From assembly GCA_017881725.1 (NCBI GenBank), contig JADGQO010000042.1, forward strand, positions 1 to 64,000: a stretch of DNA of 64,000 bases, written 5' to 3'. Both the position numbers and the translations under genes were made by a program. The notes under the pieces are model-generated. The model had not been told where the DNA came from. It saw only the letters and a program-made list of their open reading frames with translations, and did no database searches. This stretch comes from Fibrobacteria bacterium. Its GTDB lineage: Bacteria; Fibrobacterota; Fibrobacteria; UBA11236. Of this stretch, positions 32,033-40,631 are shown in pieces; position 1 is the first letter of the stretch; every line of letters starts with the position of its first letter.

Positions 32033-34576
32033 ATGGCTGAAAAATTTTCGAATTCATTCCGGCGGCGAACTTTAATCGTTGTCGGATTGGCTTCCATCCT
32101 AGGGTTAACCGATGTACTGGCGCGCGCCGCGCCCAACCGTGCGCCCGAAGCTCCCGCAGTTAAATCAGTAGACACCATTGCGGTGAAAACGCCTGATACG
32201 GCCAAAGCGAAAACGGCTCCAACCGCGCCACTTAAAACCGTTCCGGCCGGTCCATCAGTCTCGTCGAAGTTGAACTCTTCCATGGACTCGGTATTGAAAC
32301 AAGGCGCCTTGGTCAACCGCGATGAAGACAGCGCGGCGCAGGTCGAAGCGGACTCGAACGAGTCCGGGGGATCGATGGAACCTCCCAAGTCGTCCACCGG
32401 AAATGGATCGTTGACGCCGAACGGCACTCCGCCTGGACCAGGCCCGGGTGCATCAAGTTCCCCTCCGGTCGCCGGGCATCCTGCTGCCAAGCCTGGACTC
32501 CCCTTCATCATGAAAAAGCCTTCCAAAAAGGATATCGCGGGTTTTCAGGCTGCGGTACTCAAAGCCTTGACGGCGTTGGAAAAAAAAGATTACGCCAAGG
32601 CCCGGATGGCATTGGCCAAGTCCTGGCCCACCGAGCGTTTGGCGCAGGTATACCGCACCGTGCTGTTGTCCAAAGCGTATCAGGGGGAAGGTGACTTGGT
32701 CCGCGCGGATAGCGTGCTGCAGGCTTGTTTGGAATGGGTGGGCGGAACGGTATGGCAAAGTTATTTGCTGAATCGCCGCGTCGAATTGTTTCCCGGGACG
32801 CATCCCTCGGATTCCTTGCGACTTGTGTTCCTGGCCCATGTCATACAAGCTCCGGTTTCCGTTCAAGTCAAAGTGAATTTTCTCTACGACTTATTGCGAT
32901 TGCAGGGCTTTACCGGAAATCCGACAGGCTTCATGGAACCCCTGAGACGCATCGTTTCTTTGGCTCCGGCCGATCGACGCTTAGACTCCCTGTACCATGC
33001 CCTGGCGCCGAACCTGCCTCCCGGCAAAGGCCTTTGGGAAGATCAAAATCTGATGTTGGAGTTGGAAACCAAACTCAGCCTGCATACGCAAGCCTTGGCC
33101 CGCTGCGAGGCCATGGTGAAAATGGTTCCCGGCAAGTCGGAAAAACAGCAACTGCATTGGACTTTCGCGACCCTGATTTATTCCTCCAAGGATTTCACCA
33201 AAGCCATCGCGGCCTACAACAAATTCATCGAGCGGTACGGCGAGACGCCGGAAGCGGTCTTGCAAATCGCCCGCAGTTATGACCGTTTGCAGGAACCCAA
33301 AAAAGCCCTGATTTGGTACGACAAATATCTGGAAAAATATCCCAAGCAGGATAAGACCTCGGAAATCTATTGGCTGAGGGCTTGGGACCTGGAGTCCCAA
33401 GGGGACTATGTCGAGGCCATCGAATTCTATTATCGCGAGTTGGCGGATTTCAGCGGGAATAAACGCGGCGACTGGGCCAATTTCCGAGTCGGTGTTTGCC
33501 AGTTGAAAGCCGGGAATCTGGCGGCAGCGCTCCAGGCGTTCCAAGCTATCCGGAGCCAGCAAAGCTCGAATGCTTATGCGGCCGGATTGTTCTGGGAGGC
33601 CCGCTTACGGGAAGCCATGGGGGATTCCGCGGCGGCGAAATCCGTTTTCCTGGAAGTGCATCGGAAATATCCGTTCAATTTTTATGGACACCTGGCGCGC
33701 CAGACCCTGACGGCGCGGGGCGATTGGGCGGATAGCCTCGAACCCTGGAAGCGTTTCGCGCCTTCCACGGCGGAAAGCGTTAAGGCCTGGATGAAATCCG
33801 AGATGAGCGGCTTCAGGGAAAAAATCGACAACGGGTTCGAAAGCGAATACCTGAGCATGGGCAAACTTTTGCAATTCAAGCTGGACACCTTGGCCATCCT
33901 CACCCTCAAAACCACTCCAGACAAAGTCAAAAGCAATCCCTGGTATCTGTATCTCTACGGCCGTATGTTCGCCAATCGGGAATTGTGGCGCGAATCCTAC
34001 CGGTTGGGCCTCCAATTGAGCTACAGGATCCCCCCCGACAAGTGGGGGATGGCCCCGAAAGAAGTTTTACGTCTATTGTATCCTCGGCCCTATGAAGGAT
34101 TAGTTCAGAAATATTCGGCCAAGAACCGTTTGGATCCCTCTTTCGTTTACGCCTTGATGCGCCAGGAATCCGCCTTTGAATGGGATATCAAATCCGGCGC
34201 CGGGGCCGTGGGACTGATGCAATTGATGCCCGCGACCGGTAAGATGATGGCCAAAAAAGAGAAATGGAGCGCATTCGATCCTTACGCATTAATCAACCCG
34301 GACGTGAACATCAATCTGGGCACGGCTTATCTGAGGGATCTCAAAAAGGAATACAACGACAATCCATATTTCGTACTCTCGAATTATAACGCCGGTCCCG
34401 AGCCCACGCGGAGATGGAAATCCGGATCCGCCGCGAAGCCGGTGGAAATGGTCATCGAAGACATCAACTATTGGGAAACGCGCGACTATGTGAAAAAAGT
34501 GATGGGGAATTATTGGACGTATCGCCTGCTGTGGAACAATAGGGCGCCTGGGGCGCGCCGAACAGCCGTACGCTAG
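32033..34576 (+). CDS. Soluble lytic transglycosylase with TPR-like solenoid
   Basis: An 847-residue periplasmic murein-cleaving enzyme of the Slt70 type. An N-terminal export signal (RRRTLIVVGLASILGLTDVLARA) is followed by a Pro/Ala/Ser-rich low-complexity stretch (about 30-160). A helical TPR-like solenoid spans about 165-640 (for example FTKAIAAYNKFIERYGETPE). The C-terminal SLT domain spans about 690-840. The catalytic Glu712 lies in LMRQESAFEW, with GAVGLMQLMPATG and LSNYNAGP completing the motif set. The disordered N-terminal part is longer than in E. coli Slt. It is expressed in the same direction as ptsI but 47 bp away. Confidence 0.92.
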   Translation: MAEKFSNSFRRRTLIVVGLASILGLTDVLARAAPNRAPEAPAVKSVDTIAVKTPDTAKAKTAPTAPLKTVPAGPSVSSKLNSSMDSVLKQGALVNRDEDSAAQVEADSNESGGSMEPPKSSTGNGSLTPNGTPPGPGPGASSSPPVAGHPAAKPGLPFIMKKPSKKDIAGFQAAVLKALTALEKKDYAKARMALAKSWPTERLAQVYRTVLLSKAYQGEGDLVRADSVLQACLEWVGGTVWQSYLLNRRVELFPGTHPSDSLRLVFLAHVIQAPVSVQVKVNFLYDLLRLQGFTGNPTGFMEPLRRIVSLAPADRRLDSLYHALAPNLPPGKGLWEDQNLMLELETKLSLHTQALARCEAMVKMVPGKSEKQQLHWTFATLIYSSKDFTKAIAAYNKFIERYGETPEAVLQIARSYDRLQEPKKALIWYDKYLEKYPKQDKTSEIYWLRAWDLESQGDYVEAIEFYYRELADFSGNKRGDWANFRVGVCQLKAGNLAAALQAFQAIRSQQSSNAYAAGLFWEARLREAMGDSAAAKSVFLEVHRKYPFNFYGHLARQTLTARGDWADSLEPWKRFAPSTAESVKAWMKSEMSGFREKIDNGFESEYLSMGKLLQFKLDTLAILTLKTTPDKVKSNPWYLYLYGRMFANRELWRESYRLGLQLSYRIPPDKWGMAPKEVLRLLYPRPYEGLVQKYSAKNRLDPSFVYALMRQESAFEWDIKSGAGAVGLMQLMPATGKMMAKKEKWSAFDPYALINPDVNINLGTAYLRDLKKEYNDNPYFVLSNYNAGPEPTRRWKSGSAAKPVEMVIEDINYWETRDYVKKVMGNYWTYRLLWNNRAPGARRTAVR

Positions 34577-34680
34577 AGGTTTCCCCGCCGACACTCGCAA
34601 TCCTGTCCCCGCCGCGTTTCCGCGGCCGCATCACTGCACCAGGACTTGCTATTTTAAATCCAATGCTAACGCTTGTGACG

Positions 34681-35442
34681 ATGCGGAGTATCCGCTGGGC
34701 CCTGCCGCTACTGTTTACCGCGTTGGCCGATTCTTCGTTTCCGGCCTTCGCTTCGGCGGATTTTCCCAGCTCGGTGGCTTTAACCGGTTCCCAAGCATCC
34801 TCGGCGGTGCCCTCCCCGGCTCGGGAAAAATGCTGGTCCGTGGCACGGTTGAAGTATGGAGGAGGCGGGGATTGGTACGCTGGTCCGACCATGCTCGTCA
34901 ATTTGTCCCGACGTCTACGGGTGGATTTACAAATTCCGGCCTGCCAGGAGGAACAAACGGTCGGGTTATTGGACGGCAACCTTTACGCCTTTCCCATCCT
35001 CTTCATGACCGGCCATGGTAACGTCGCTTTTTCGGAAGAGGAACGGAAAGTCTTGCGCGAGTACTTGCTGCGCGGAGGCCTGCTTTTCGCCGATGATAAT
35101 TACGGGCTCGACACCTCCTTTCGTCGGGAAATGAAAATTCTTTTTCCGAACCACCCCTTCGCTCCCATGGAGCGCAAACATCCCGTATTTTCCGCGTACT
35201 ATGATTTTCCCGATGGGCTCCCGAAAATCCATGAACATGACGGCAAGCGCGCCACGGCTTACGGCATTGTCGTGGAGGGGCGCACGGTCGTATTCTACAG
35301 TTATGAAAGCGATCTCGGAAACGGATGGGAAGATTTGGGTACCTATAAGGATCCGCCGGAGTTGCATGAAGCCGCTTTGCGCATGGGCGTAAACGTCGTC
35401 GCCTGGTTCCTTCAGGGAGCACGTCCGGCGGCAACACGTTGA
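34681..35442 (+). CDS. DUF4159-domain exported protein
   Basis: A 253-residue protein with a signal peptide (MRSIRWALPLLFTALADSS, then FPAFASA). The DUF4159 domain starts at ARLKYGGGGDWYAGP and includes LFMTGHGNVAFSEEERKVL and YLLRGGLLFADDNYGLD, a glutamine-amidotransferase-like fold without an obvious catalytic triad. DUF4159 proteins often accompany MoxR, DUF58 and BatA-type genes; here only the DUF4175 partner is present. An ATG six codons upstream (34663) is an alternative start. The stop overlaps the next ATG by one base (TGATG). Molecular function is unknown. Confidence 0.85.
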   Translation: MRSIRWALPLLFTALADSSFPAFASADFPSSVALTGSQASSAVPSPAREKCWSVARLKYGGGGDWYAGPTMLVNLSRRLRVDLQIPACQEEQTVGLLDGNLYAFPILFMTGHGNVAFSEEERKVLREYLLRGGLLFADDNYGLDTSFRREMKILFPNHPFAPMERKHPVFSAYYDFPDGLPKIHEHDGKRATAYGIVVEGRTVVFYSYESDLGNGWEDLGTYKDPPELHEAALRMGVNVVAWFLQGARPAATR

Positions 35443-38400
35443 TGGGAGTCGAGACGTCGATGGAATCCGAGGCGCGGAACGGGGCGGCTTTTCCACCCCT
35501 TGAAAAATTGCTGCATGCCTACCAACGTTCCCAGGCCACGGCATTCACCGCCCGCATCGGCGCCTACCTCGTTGCCGTCCATCTAATCATTGTCTCAGCA
35601 TTGGCATTATGGTCCATGTTTATGCCGCTATCGGCCACGCCGCTGCGTTTGTTGGCCGCATCCTATCTGGTTTATTTGTCCTTGCCCGTTGCTTATTGGA
35701 TCCAAAAGTCCTCGCGTGCCCTTTCCTTTCCCCGCCTCGCTGAAGAATTGGATCATGCCCATCCGTCCGCTCCGGATCCTTTCCGCGTCAGCCAATCCTT
35801 GGGAAACCATCATGGAGACACCCGCCGCGAGTTGGAGGAAATGCTTTCCCGTAGCCTACCCGACCTCCATTTGCCGAAACCAAGGCGAATTTCATCATGG
35901 GGAATCCGTCTTTTATTTGGCGCGGCCTTTGTCTTCCTTTTGGCAGGAGGTGTTTCGCAGCGGCCAATGGAGTTTTCGCGCCGATCGTTTCTCCCCTGGG
36001 TCGCCCTGCGCCAATTACCGGTATTGCGCTTTCAAATCGATCCCGTGCCGTTGGAATTGGCCATCGGTGATACCACGCATGTTTCGGGCCGCATGTTGCG
36101 TTATGCCGCCGGACAAGGTGTATTCGCATATGTAAAGGTTGGGACCCGGGAAATCAGGTACCCGTTGCATGTGACGTCCGATACCGGATTCGCCTTCCAA
36201 TATGGTCCCGTGGAGAAAGATTTTTCCTTGGAGTTCTCCGGGGCCAATGGAAGCAGCTCTACCTTGCGCTTCAAGGTCGGCGCGCCGCCATCGTTCTCGC
36301 GGGTGGAAACCGTCATTTTACCTCCGGCTTATACGCGATTAAAGGCGGACACCTTGCCTCCGGGTTTGGGACAATTTCCCGTGCTGCCGGGTACGCTTGT
36401 GCGTTGGACGGTAACGTCGGATCGAAATTTATCAGCATTAAATTTTCATACCTGGTCCGACAGCGCAAATGCAAGCAGACGAACCGATTCCTTAGGCCGG
36501 GGACGGACCTTCCAAATTTCACGTACCATCCTTGAGAGCATGAATTTCGCTTTCGATTTGCGCGATGAAAAAGGGTTGCAGTCGCTGGGTTTCCAGCCGG
36601 GAATCATTTCACTCTTGCCGGATGCGCCTCCGGAAGCGGAATGGATGGCTCCCGGCGCTGACACGACCATCGACCGCGACGGATCGTTTTTCGTCGCGGC
36701 GCGCCTGAAGGATGATTTCGGAATATCCTCCCTGAAACTTTCCTATACCTCAATCGACGGCGCCAAGACGCCCGTGACGCGCTTACGGGATTGCCGGGAT
36801 TGGCTCAAAGAGGCCAAGGGCGGGGTGGTCGCTGCTAATTGGAGCCTGGCTGACTTGGGGTTGCTGCCCGGCCAAGCGGTCGACCTGCAATGGATTGTTT
36901 TGGACAACGACACGGTTACGGGTCCGAAAGTGGGAAAGTCGTCGGTGCGCCGCGTTCGCATCGCCACGCTCGACGAAGTCCTGGCCACCGCGCACCAGCG
37001 TGAACAGAGCGCGGAGTCGAATTTAAAGAGCGCCTTGCAACGGGAACGCCAGTTAGTGAAAAAACTGGAGCGCCAAAATCAAACGCCGCATGAGGAGGGC
37101 CCTCCCATGTTGAGCGACTACGAAATCAACCGCATCATGGTGGATGATCCGCGTGAAAATGCCAAGCGCATCGAAGCGATGCTGGCCCAGGTCCAACCGA
37201 GCCTGTCCCGATTCGCCAAGGAAAAAAACCATGCCCTGACCCCGGCAGGCTCCCCGAACGCGGCTTCCCGCATGGAAGCCAGCCAAATGGAAACGGCCGC
37301 CAAGGAAATCGCCGAAATGACGCGGAAGAGTGAGGCTAGCCTTCCCCACGGAAACCAAAGTCTGATTCCGCCGGAAGAACGTCGTAACAACCTCGATTCG
37401 CTGATGCGACAACAAACGGATCAAAGCGATAGGCTGGCAGCCTTCCAAAAAAAAATGGAAAAGTTGCCGCCCGGTTTGCGGCCGGAGGTCGAGGCCGCCC
37501 GCGCGCAATTGGAGAGCGTCGCGAGAGAGCTGGCCAAGAACCGGGAAAACCAAACCGACCTGAAGAAACTTCTCCAGGATCAAGCCCTGCAAGCGAAAGC
37601 TAAAAGCGATATGCTGGACCAAGCCATCGCCGAACAAATGCACATGAACCAGGACGTAAAATCCGCCGTCGACGACGTGAACAAATCCTTGCAGCAAGGC
37701 ATGAAAAACGGAATGCTGAGCAAGGAATTGCTGGACAAGATGCAAAAGGTCCAGGACCTTCTGAAAGAGGTCATTCCGGACAGCTTGCGCCGTCTGATGG
37801 AACAAAAAATGCAGGGGCAGGAGGTGGACTCGAAAGAGTTGCAAGAGCGGCTGCAACAGATGCTGGACAAACAATCCGAGTTGTCGGAAAATCTCACGCG
37901 GGCCCTGGCGATGCTGGAACAGCTAAAGGATAAAAAGCGCATGCAGGAGTTTAAGCAAAGGTTGAACGAATTGTCCGCCCGTGAAAAGGCCTTGCAAAAA
38001 GATTTGGAGTCCACTGCGGCGAACCCGGACCGTCACGCGGACCAGACGGCGGCCCAACCATCGGTCAAGGAAGCGCCTCAAGAAGCGGCCCAACAAGCGT
38101 CCCAGGAGGCCGCGCAGAAATCCATTCAAAAGGATTTTGAGAAATCCCTGGCGGATTTCAACGCGCAAACGGCGGGGAAAAAGGGATTGGAGGAACTTAA
38201 AAAGACCCTGCAGTCCGTGGGCGCGCAAGCGGATATGCAAAAGGTGCGCGATGCGCTCGCCGAAGCGCGCAAATCCCGAAGCAAGGCCTCGACGGCGGCA
38301 TCCCAATCGGCGCAAAGCGCGGCCGGCAAAATGGCGTCCATGGCCGGTGAACTAGAGTCCGCCATGCAGCCTCAAGGCGAAGCCATCGACATTGGGGAAA

Positions 38401-39500
38401 TCCAGGATATGCTGGAGGAAACCTTGCAACTATCGCGGTTGCAATTGACCCTGCGCGCCGGCGCTGCCAAGCGCCTTGCGGAGGGTTGGACTCAAGATGA
38501 AACGGCGCTTTACGGAACCATCGCCCAGACTGCCGACTGGCTCAATACGCGCGTAAAAACGCTGGCCGAAAAGATTCCCTTCGTCGGTTCCGCCATGCTC
38601 GCCTCGGCCCGAAACCTTTCCACGACGGCTCACGAAGCCGCCGACCACTATTCGTGGGAAGCCGGCGAACAAGCCCTGAAACAGACGCAAAACTTATCGC
38701 GCGAATTGCTCAAGCTATTGAAAATGGCCCAGGCCTCCGGATCGGGTAGCGGTTCAGGTTCGGGCAGCTCAGGCGGTCAAAACTCCGGGGATGGTTCAAG
38801 TGGCGGCGACATGGCCGGCCAATTGCAAGGCATGAGCGGCAAGCAAATGGCCATCAATCAGGCTACCTATAAATTACTGCAATCGATGTTGCAGTCCCGA
38901 CAGGGTAGTGGCCGCGGTCAGCAGCCCGGAAAAGCCGGACCGGGCCCGGACGGACAGAGTCCGGACGGACAGAGTCCGGGCGGGCAGGCTCCAGGTGGGC
39001 AGGCTCCAGCTGGACAAAGTCCAGGTGGACAAAATCCAGGGGGCAATGGATCGGAGGGTGGCGAAGGCGCCTCAGGTACGAGTCTGGCCAATCAGCAAGG
39101 TGAGTTAGGTGAAAAACTGGAAGGCCTGGCCGAAGGCATGGACGAAGGGGGAGGCGCCGCCCAAAAAATCCGCAGCTTGGCGGATGAGGCGCGAAAACTG
39201 GAAGAAGACTTGCGTCAGGGCCGGTTCTCGCCCGAAGATTTGCGGCGGCGTCAGGAACGTTTTCAATCCCGATTGCTCGATGCGTCCAATGCGTTTCAGG
39301 AGCGCGGTCAAAGCGAAAAGCGGCAAGGCGAAACTGCGCGTGGGAACCCGGGTACGGCTCTCGACAACGGACCGACCTTGCCGGAAGCGCGCATCTTGCA
39401 AATGCTGCGTGAGGCCCGCAAAGGGTCCAAGGCGCTGCGTCTCAACTACGGCCAGCGAAAGTATCTTGATGAGTACTACGAGAGCATGCTGACGCGCTGA
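35442..39500 (+). CDS. DUF4175-family giant membrane protein with coiled coil and Gly/Gln repeats
   Basis: A 1352-residue protein. Two TM helices at about 39-60 and 68-88 and a third near 152-172 anchor a periplasmic or extracytoplasmic beta-rich part (about 190-510; VETVILPPAYTRLKADTLPP). A very long charged coiled coil, rich in Lys, Glu and Gln, spans about 520-1000. The region from about 1105 to 1240 is Gly/Ser/Gln low complexity with six GQSPG-like pentapeptides, and the C-terminus returns to a helical domain (ARILQMLREARKGSKALRLN). This matches DUF4175 as found next to DUF4159 in several diderm phyla. It may act as a scaffold in the envelope; no enzyme motif is visible. Confidence 0.82.
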   Translation: MGVETSMESEARNGAAFPPLEKLLHAYQRSQATAFTARIGAYLVAVHLIIVSALALWSMFMPLSATPLRLLAASYLVYLSLPVAYWIQKSSRALSFPRLAEELDHAHPSAPDPFRVSQSLGNHHGDTRRELEEMLSRSLPDLHLPKPRRISSWGIRLLFGAAFVFLLAGGVSQRPMEFSRRSFLPWVALRQLPVLRFQIDPVPLELAIGDTTHVSGRMLRYAAGQGVFAYVKVGTREIRYPLHVTSDTGFAFQYGPVEKDFSLEFSGANGSSSTLRFKVGAPPSFSRVETVILPPAYTRLKADTLPPGLGQFPVLPGTLVRWTVTSDRNLSALNFHTWSDSANASRRTDSLGRGRTFQISRTILESMNFAFDLRDEKGLQSLGFQPGIISLLPDAPPEAEWMAPGADTTIDRDGSFFVAARLKDDFGISSLKLSYTSIDGAKTPVTRLRDCRDWLKEAKGGVVAANWSLADLGLLPGQAVDLQWIVLDNDTVTGPKVGKSSVRRVRIATLDEVLATAHQREQSAESNLKSALQRERQLVKKLERQNQTPHEEGPPMLSDYEINRIMVDDPRENAKRIEAMLAQVQPSLSRFAKEKNHALTPAGSPNAASRMEASQMETAAKEIAEMTRKSEASLPHGNQSLIPPEERRNNLDSLMRQQTDQSDRLAAFQKKMEKLPPGLRPEVEAARAQLESVARELAKNRENQTDLKKLLQDQALQAKAKSDMLDQAIAEQMHMNQDVKSAVDDVNKSLQQGMKNGMLSKELLDKMQKVQDLLKEVIPDSLRRLMEQKMQGQEVDSKELQERLQQMLDKQSELSENLTRALAMLEQLKDKKRMQEFKQRLNELSAREKALQKDLESTAANPDRHADQTAAQPSVKEAPQEAAQQASQEAAQKSIQKDFEKSLADFNAQTAGKKGLEELKKTLQSVGAQADMQKVRDALAEARKSRSKASTAASQSAQSAAGKMASMAGELESAMQPQGEAIDIGEIQDMLEETLQLSRLQLTLRAGAAKRLAEGWTQDETALYGTIAQTADWLNTRVKTLAEKIPFVGSAMLASARNLSTTAHEAADHYSWEAGEQALKQTQNLSRELLKLLKMAQASGSGSGSGSGSSGGQNSGDGSSGGDMAGQLQGMSGKQMAINQATYKLLQSMLQSRQGSGRGQQPGKAGPGPDGQSPDGQSPGGQAPGGQAPAGQSPGGQNPGGNGSEGGEGASGTSLANQQGELGEKLEGLAEGMDEGGGAAQKIRSLADEARKLEEDLRQGRFSPEDLRRRQERFQSRLLDASNAFQERGQSEKRQGETARGNPGTALDNGPTLPEARILQMLREARKGSKALRLNYGQRKYLDEYYESMLTR
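38952..39041 (+). repeat. 15-bp tandem repeats in the DUF4175 gene
   Basis: Six in-frame 15-bp units, each coding GQ[S/A/N]P[D/G/A] (first unit GGACAGAGTCCGGAC). The first two are identical apart from the last codon; later copies diverge. Confidence 0.93.
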
Positions 39501-39512
39501 GAGGATCTGGAG

Positions 39513-40304
39513 ATGAAGCTATGGGCATGGTTGGACGGTGGGATGGTGCGATTGGGCGCCTGGTTCCTGCAATCCTGCCGCAGCACCTTGGAGTTCCTAC
39601 GCTTCACGCTGGAAATGTTCCTCAACATCCCCTCGGTCTTTAAAAATTTCCACTTCGCCATCGATCAAATGTACCAGATCGGCATCACGTCCATCCCCTT
39701 GGTCGGACTCACCTCCATCTTCACCGGTGCGGTGGCTGCGTGGCAGGCGGCCTATAATTTCGCCGACTACGTTCCCTTGCGGTATGTCGGCACGGCGGTG
39801 GGCAAATCCGTCATGCTGGAAGTCGGCCCGGTGCTCACGGCCCTGGTCGTCGCCGGCCGTGTCGGCGCCGCGATGACGGCGGAACTCGGCACCATGGCGG
39901 TCACGGAACAGTTGGACGCCATGAAAGTACTGGATCTCAATCCTTTCCGCTTTCTCATGGCGCCGCGTCTTCTGGCCAGCATGATCATGCTGCCCATGCT
40001 CACCATCTTTTCTTCCTTCATCGCCATTCTCGGGGCTTTGGCGGTGGTGACCTTGTTCAAAGACCTGTCCCCGGAATCCTTTTTTTACGGCGTGCGCCTT
40101 TTCTACACCAACTGGGACATGTTCGTCGGTCTCCTCAAGTCCTTCGTCTTCGGCATCATCATCGCCTTGTTCGGCTGCTACTACGGTTATACCAGCACCC
40201 ACGGCGCGGAAGGCGTCGGCCGCGCGACCATGGCCTCGGTGGTCGCCAGCAACGTGTCGGTCCTGATTTCAGGATTTCTGATTTCTAATTTTCTATTGCG
40301 GTAG
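39513..40304 (+). CDS. mlaE: MlaE-family lipid-transport permease
   Basis: A 263-residue permease of an Mla/MCE ABC transporter. The family core is present: GITSIPLVGLTSIFTGAVAA, YVGTAVGKSVMLEVGPVLTA, VAGRVGAAMTAELGTMAVTE and EQLDAMKVLDLNPFRFL. The amphipathic N-terminal helix precedes five or so TM segments. It ends with LISGFLISNFLLR. It starts 12 bp after the DUF4175 gene. The matching ATPase (mlaF) does not follow; instead a repeat-filled gap separates it from glnD. It presumably works with MlaD encoded at 26.6 kb. Confidence 0.94.
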   Translation: MKLWAWLDGGMVRLGAWFLQSCRSTLEFLRFTLEMFLNIPSVFKNFHFAIDQMYQIGITSIPLVGLTSIFTGAVAAWQAAYNFADYVPLRYVGTAVGKSVMLEVGPVLTALVVAGRVGAAMTAELGTMAVTEQLDAMKVLDLNPFRFLMAPRLLASMIMLPMLTIFSSFIAILGALAVVTLFKDLSPESFFYGVRLFYTNWDMFVGLLKSFVFGIIIALFGCYYGYTSTHGAEGVGRATMASVVASNVSVLISGFLISNFLLR

Positions 40305-40328
40305 GGAAGCAGGGGCTGAGAAGAAGAA

Positions 40329-40363
40329 GGGGTTAGGGATTAGGGGAAATGGGTTAGGAAGAG
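40329..40363 (+). repeat. Heptanucleotide repeat, left arm
   Basis: In-phase units GGGGTTA, GGGATTA, GGGGAAA, TGGGTTA, GGAAGAG. The first 17 bp are the exact reverse complement of 40559-40575. Confidence 0.85.
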
Positions 40364-40488
40364 AATGCGAATGCGAACTCGTGGGAGATGGGCGGCGTGG
40401 TCTTACGCGGGGGGCATCGAAGCGCAGCTTCTGCGCCCCGCAGACCCTGAATCGCCAGGCAAGAATTGCCGTCCCAACCGACGCAACA

Positions 40489-40530
40489 ATTTGACCTTTC
40501 CCCTTTCACTTCTGACTTTTAACTTTTCCC
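40489..40530 (-). repeat. Heptanucleotide repeat of the A-rich type
   Basis: Six in-phase 7-bp units on the minus strand: GGGAAAA, GTTAAAA, GTCAGAA, GTGAAAG, GGGAAAG, GTCAAAT. Same NNNAAAA form as the block at 11509-11550, about 29 kb away. Confidence 0.8.
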
Positions 40531-40558
40531 GCACTTCCCCAAACCCCATGCCGCCCCA

Positions 40559-40579
40559 CCCTAATCCCTAACCCCTCTC
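40559..40579 (+). repeat. Heptanucleotide repeat, right arm
   Basis: Units CCCTAAT, CCCTAAC, CCCTCTC. Its first 17 bp pair with the left arm at 40329-40345. Confidence 0.85.
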
Positions 40580-40631
40580 CACGCATCGACCCACCGAATC
40601 TTTTCGCAGCTCAGACCCCACGGAGTTCCTC

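Larger units (their letters stand above)
40305..40631. other. Repeat-rich gap between mlaE and glnD
   Basis: These 327 bp are bounded by a 17-bp perfect inverted repeat (40329-40345 and 40559-40575) and contain three heptanucleotide-periodic tracts. A hairpin GCGCAG-CTT-CTGCGC lies at 40422-40436 inside GCGGGG/CCCCGC flanks. I find no convincing gene or promoter. Confidence 0.75.

Noticed and set aside
28164-39041. CRISPR or other spaced repeat arrays
   Set aside because: The repeats at 28,164 and 38,952 are directly adjacent in-frame 15-bp coding units without spacers; no cas gene is seen.
40365-40571. 68-codon plus-strand frame between mlaE and glnD
   Set aside because: It runs through the hairpin and heptamer repeats, has no ribosome site, and ends inside the right arm.
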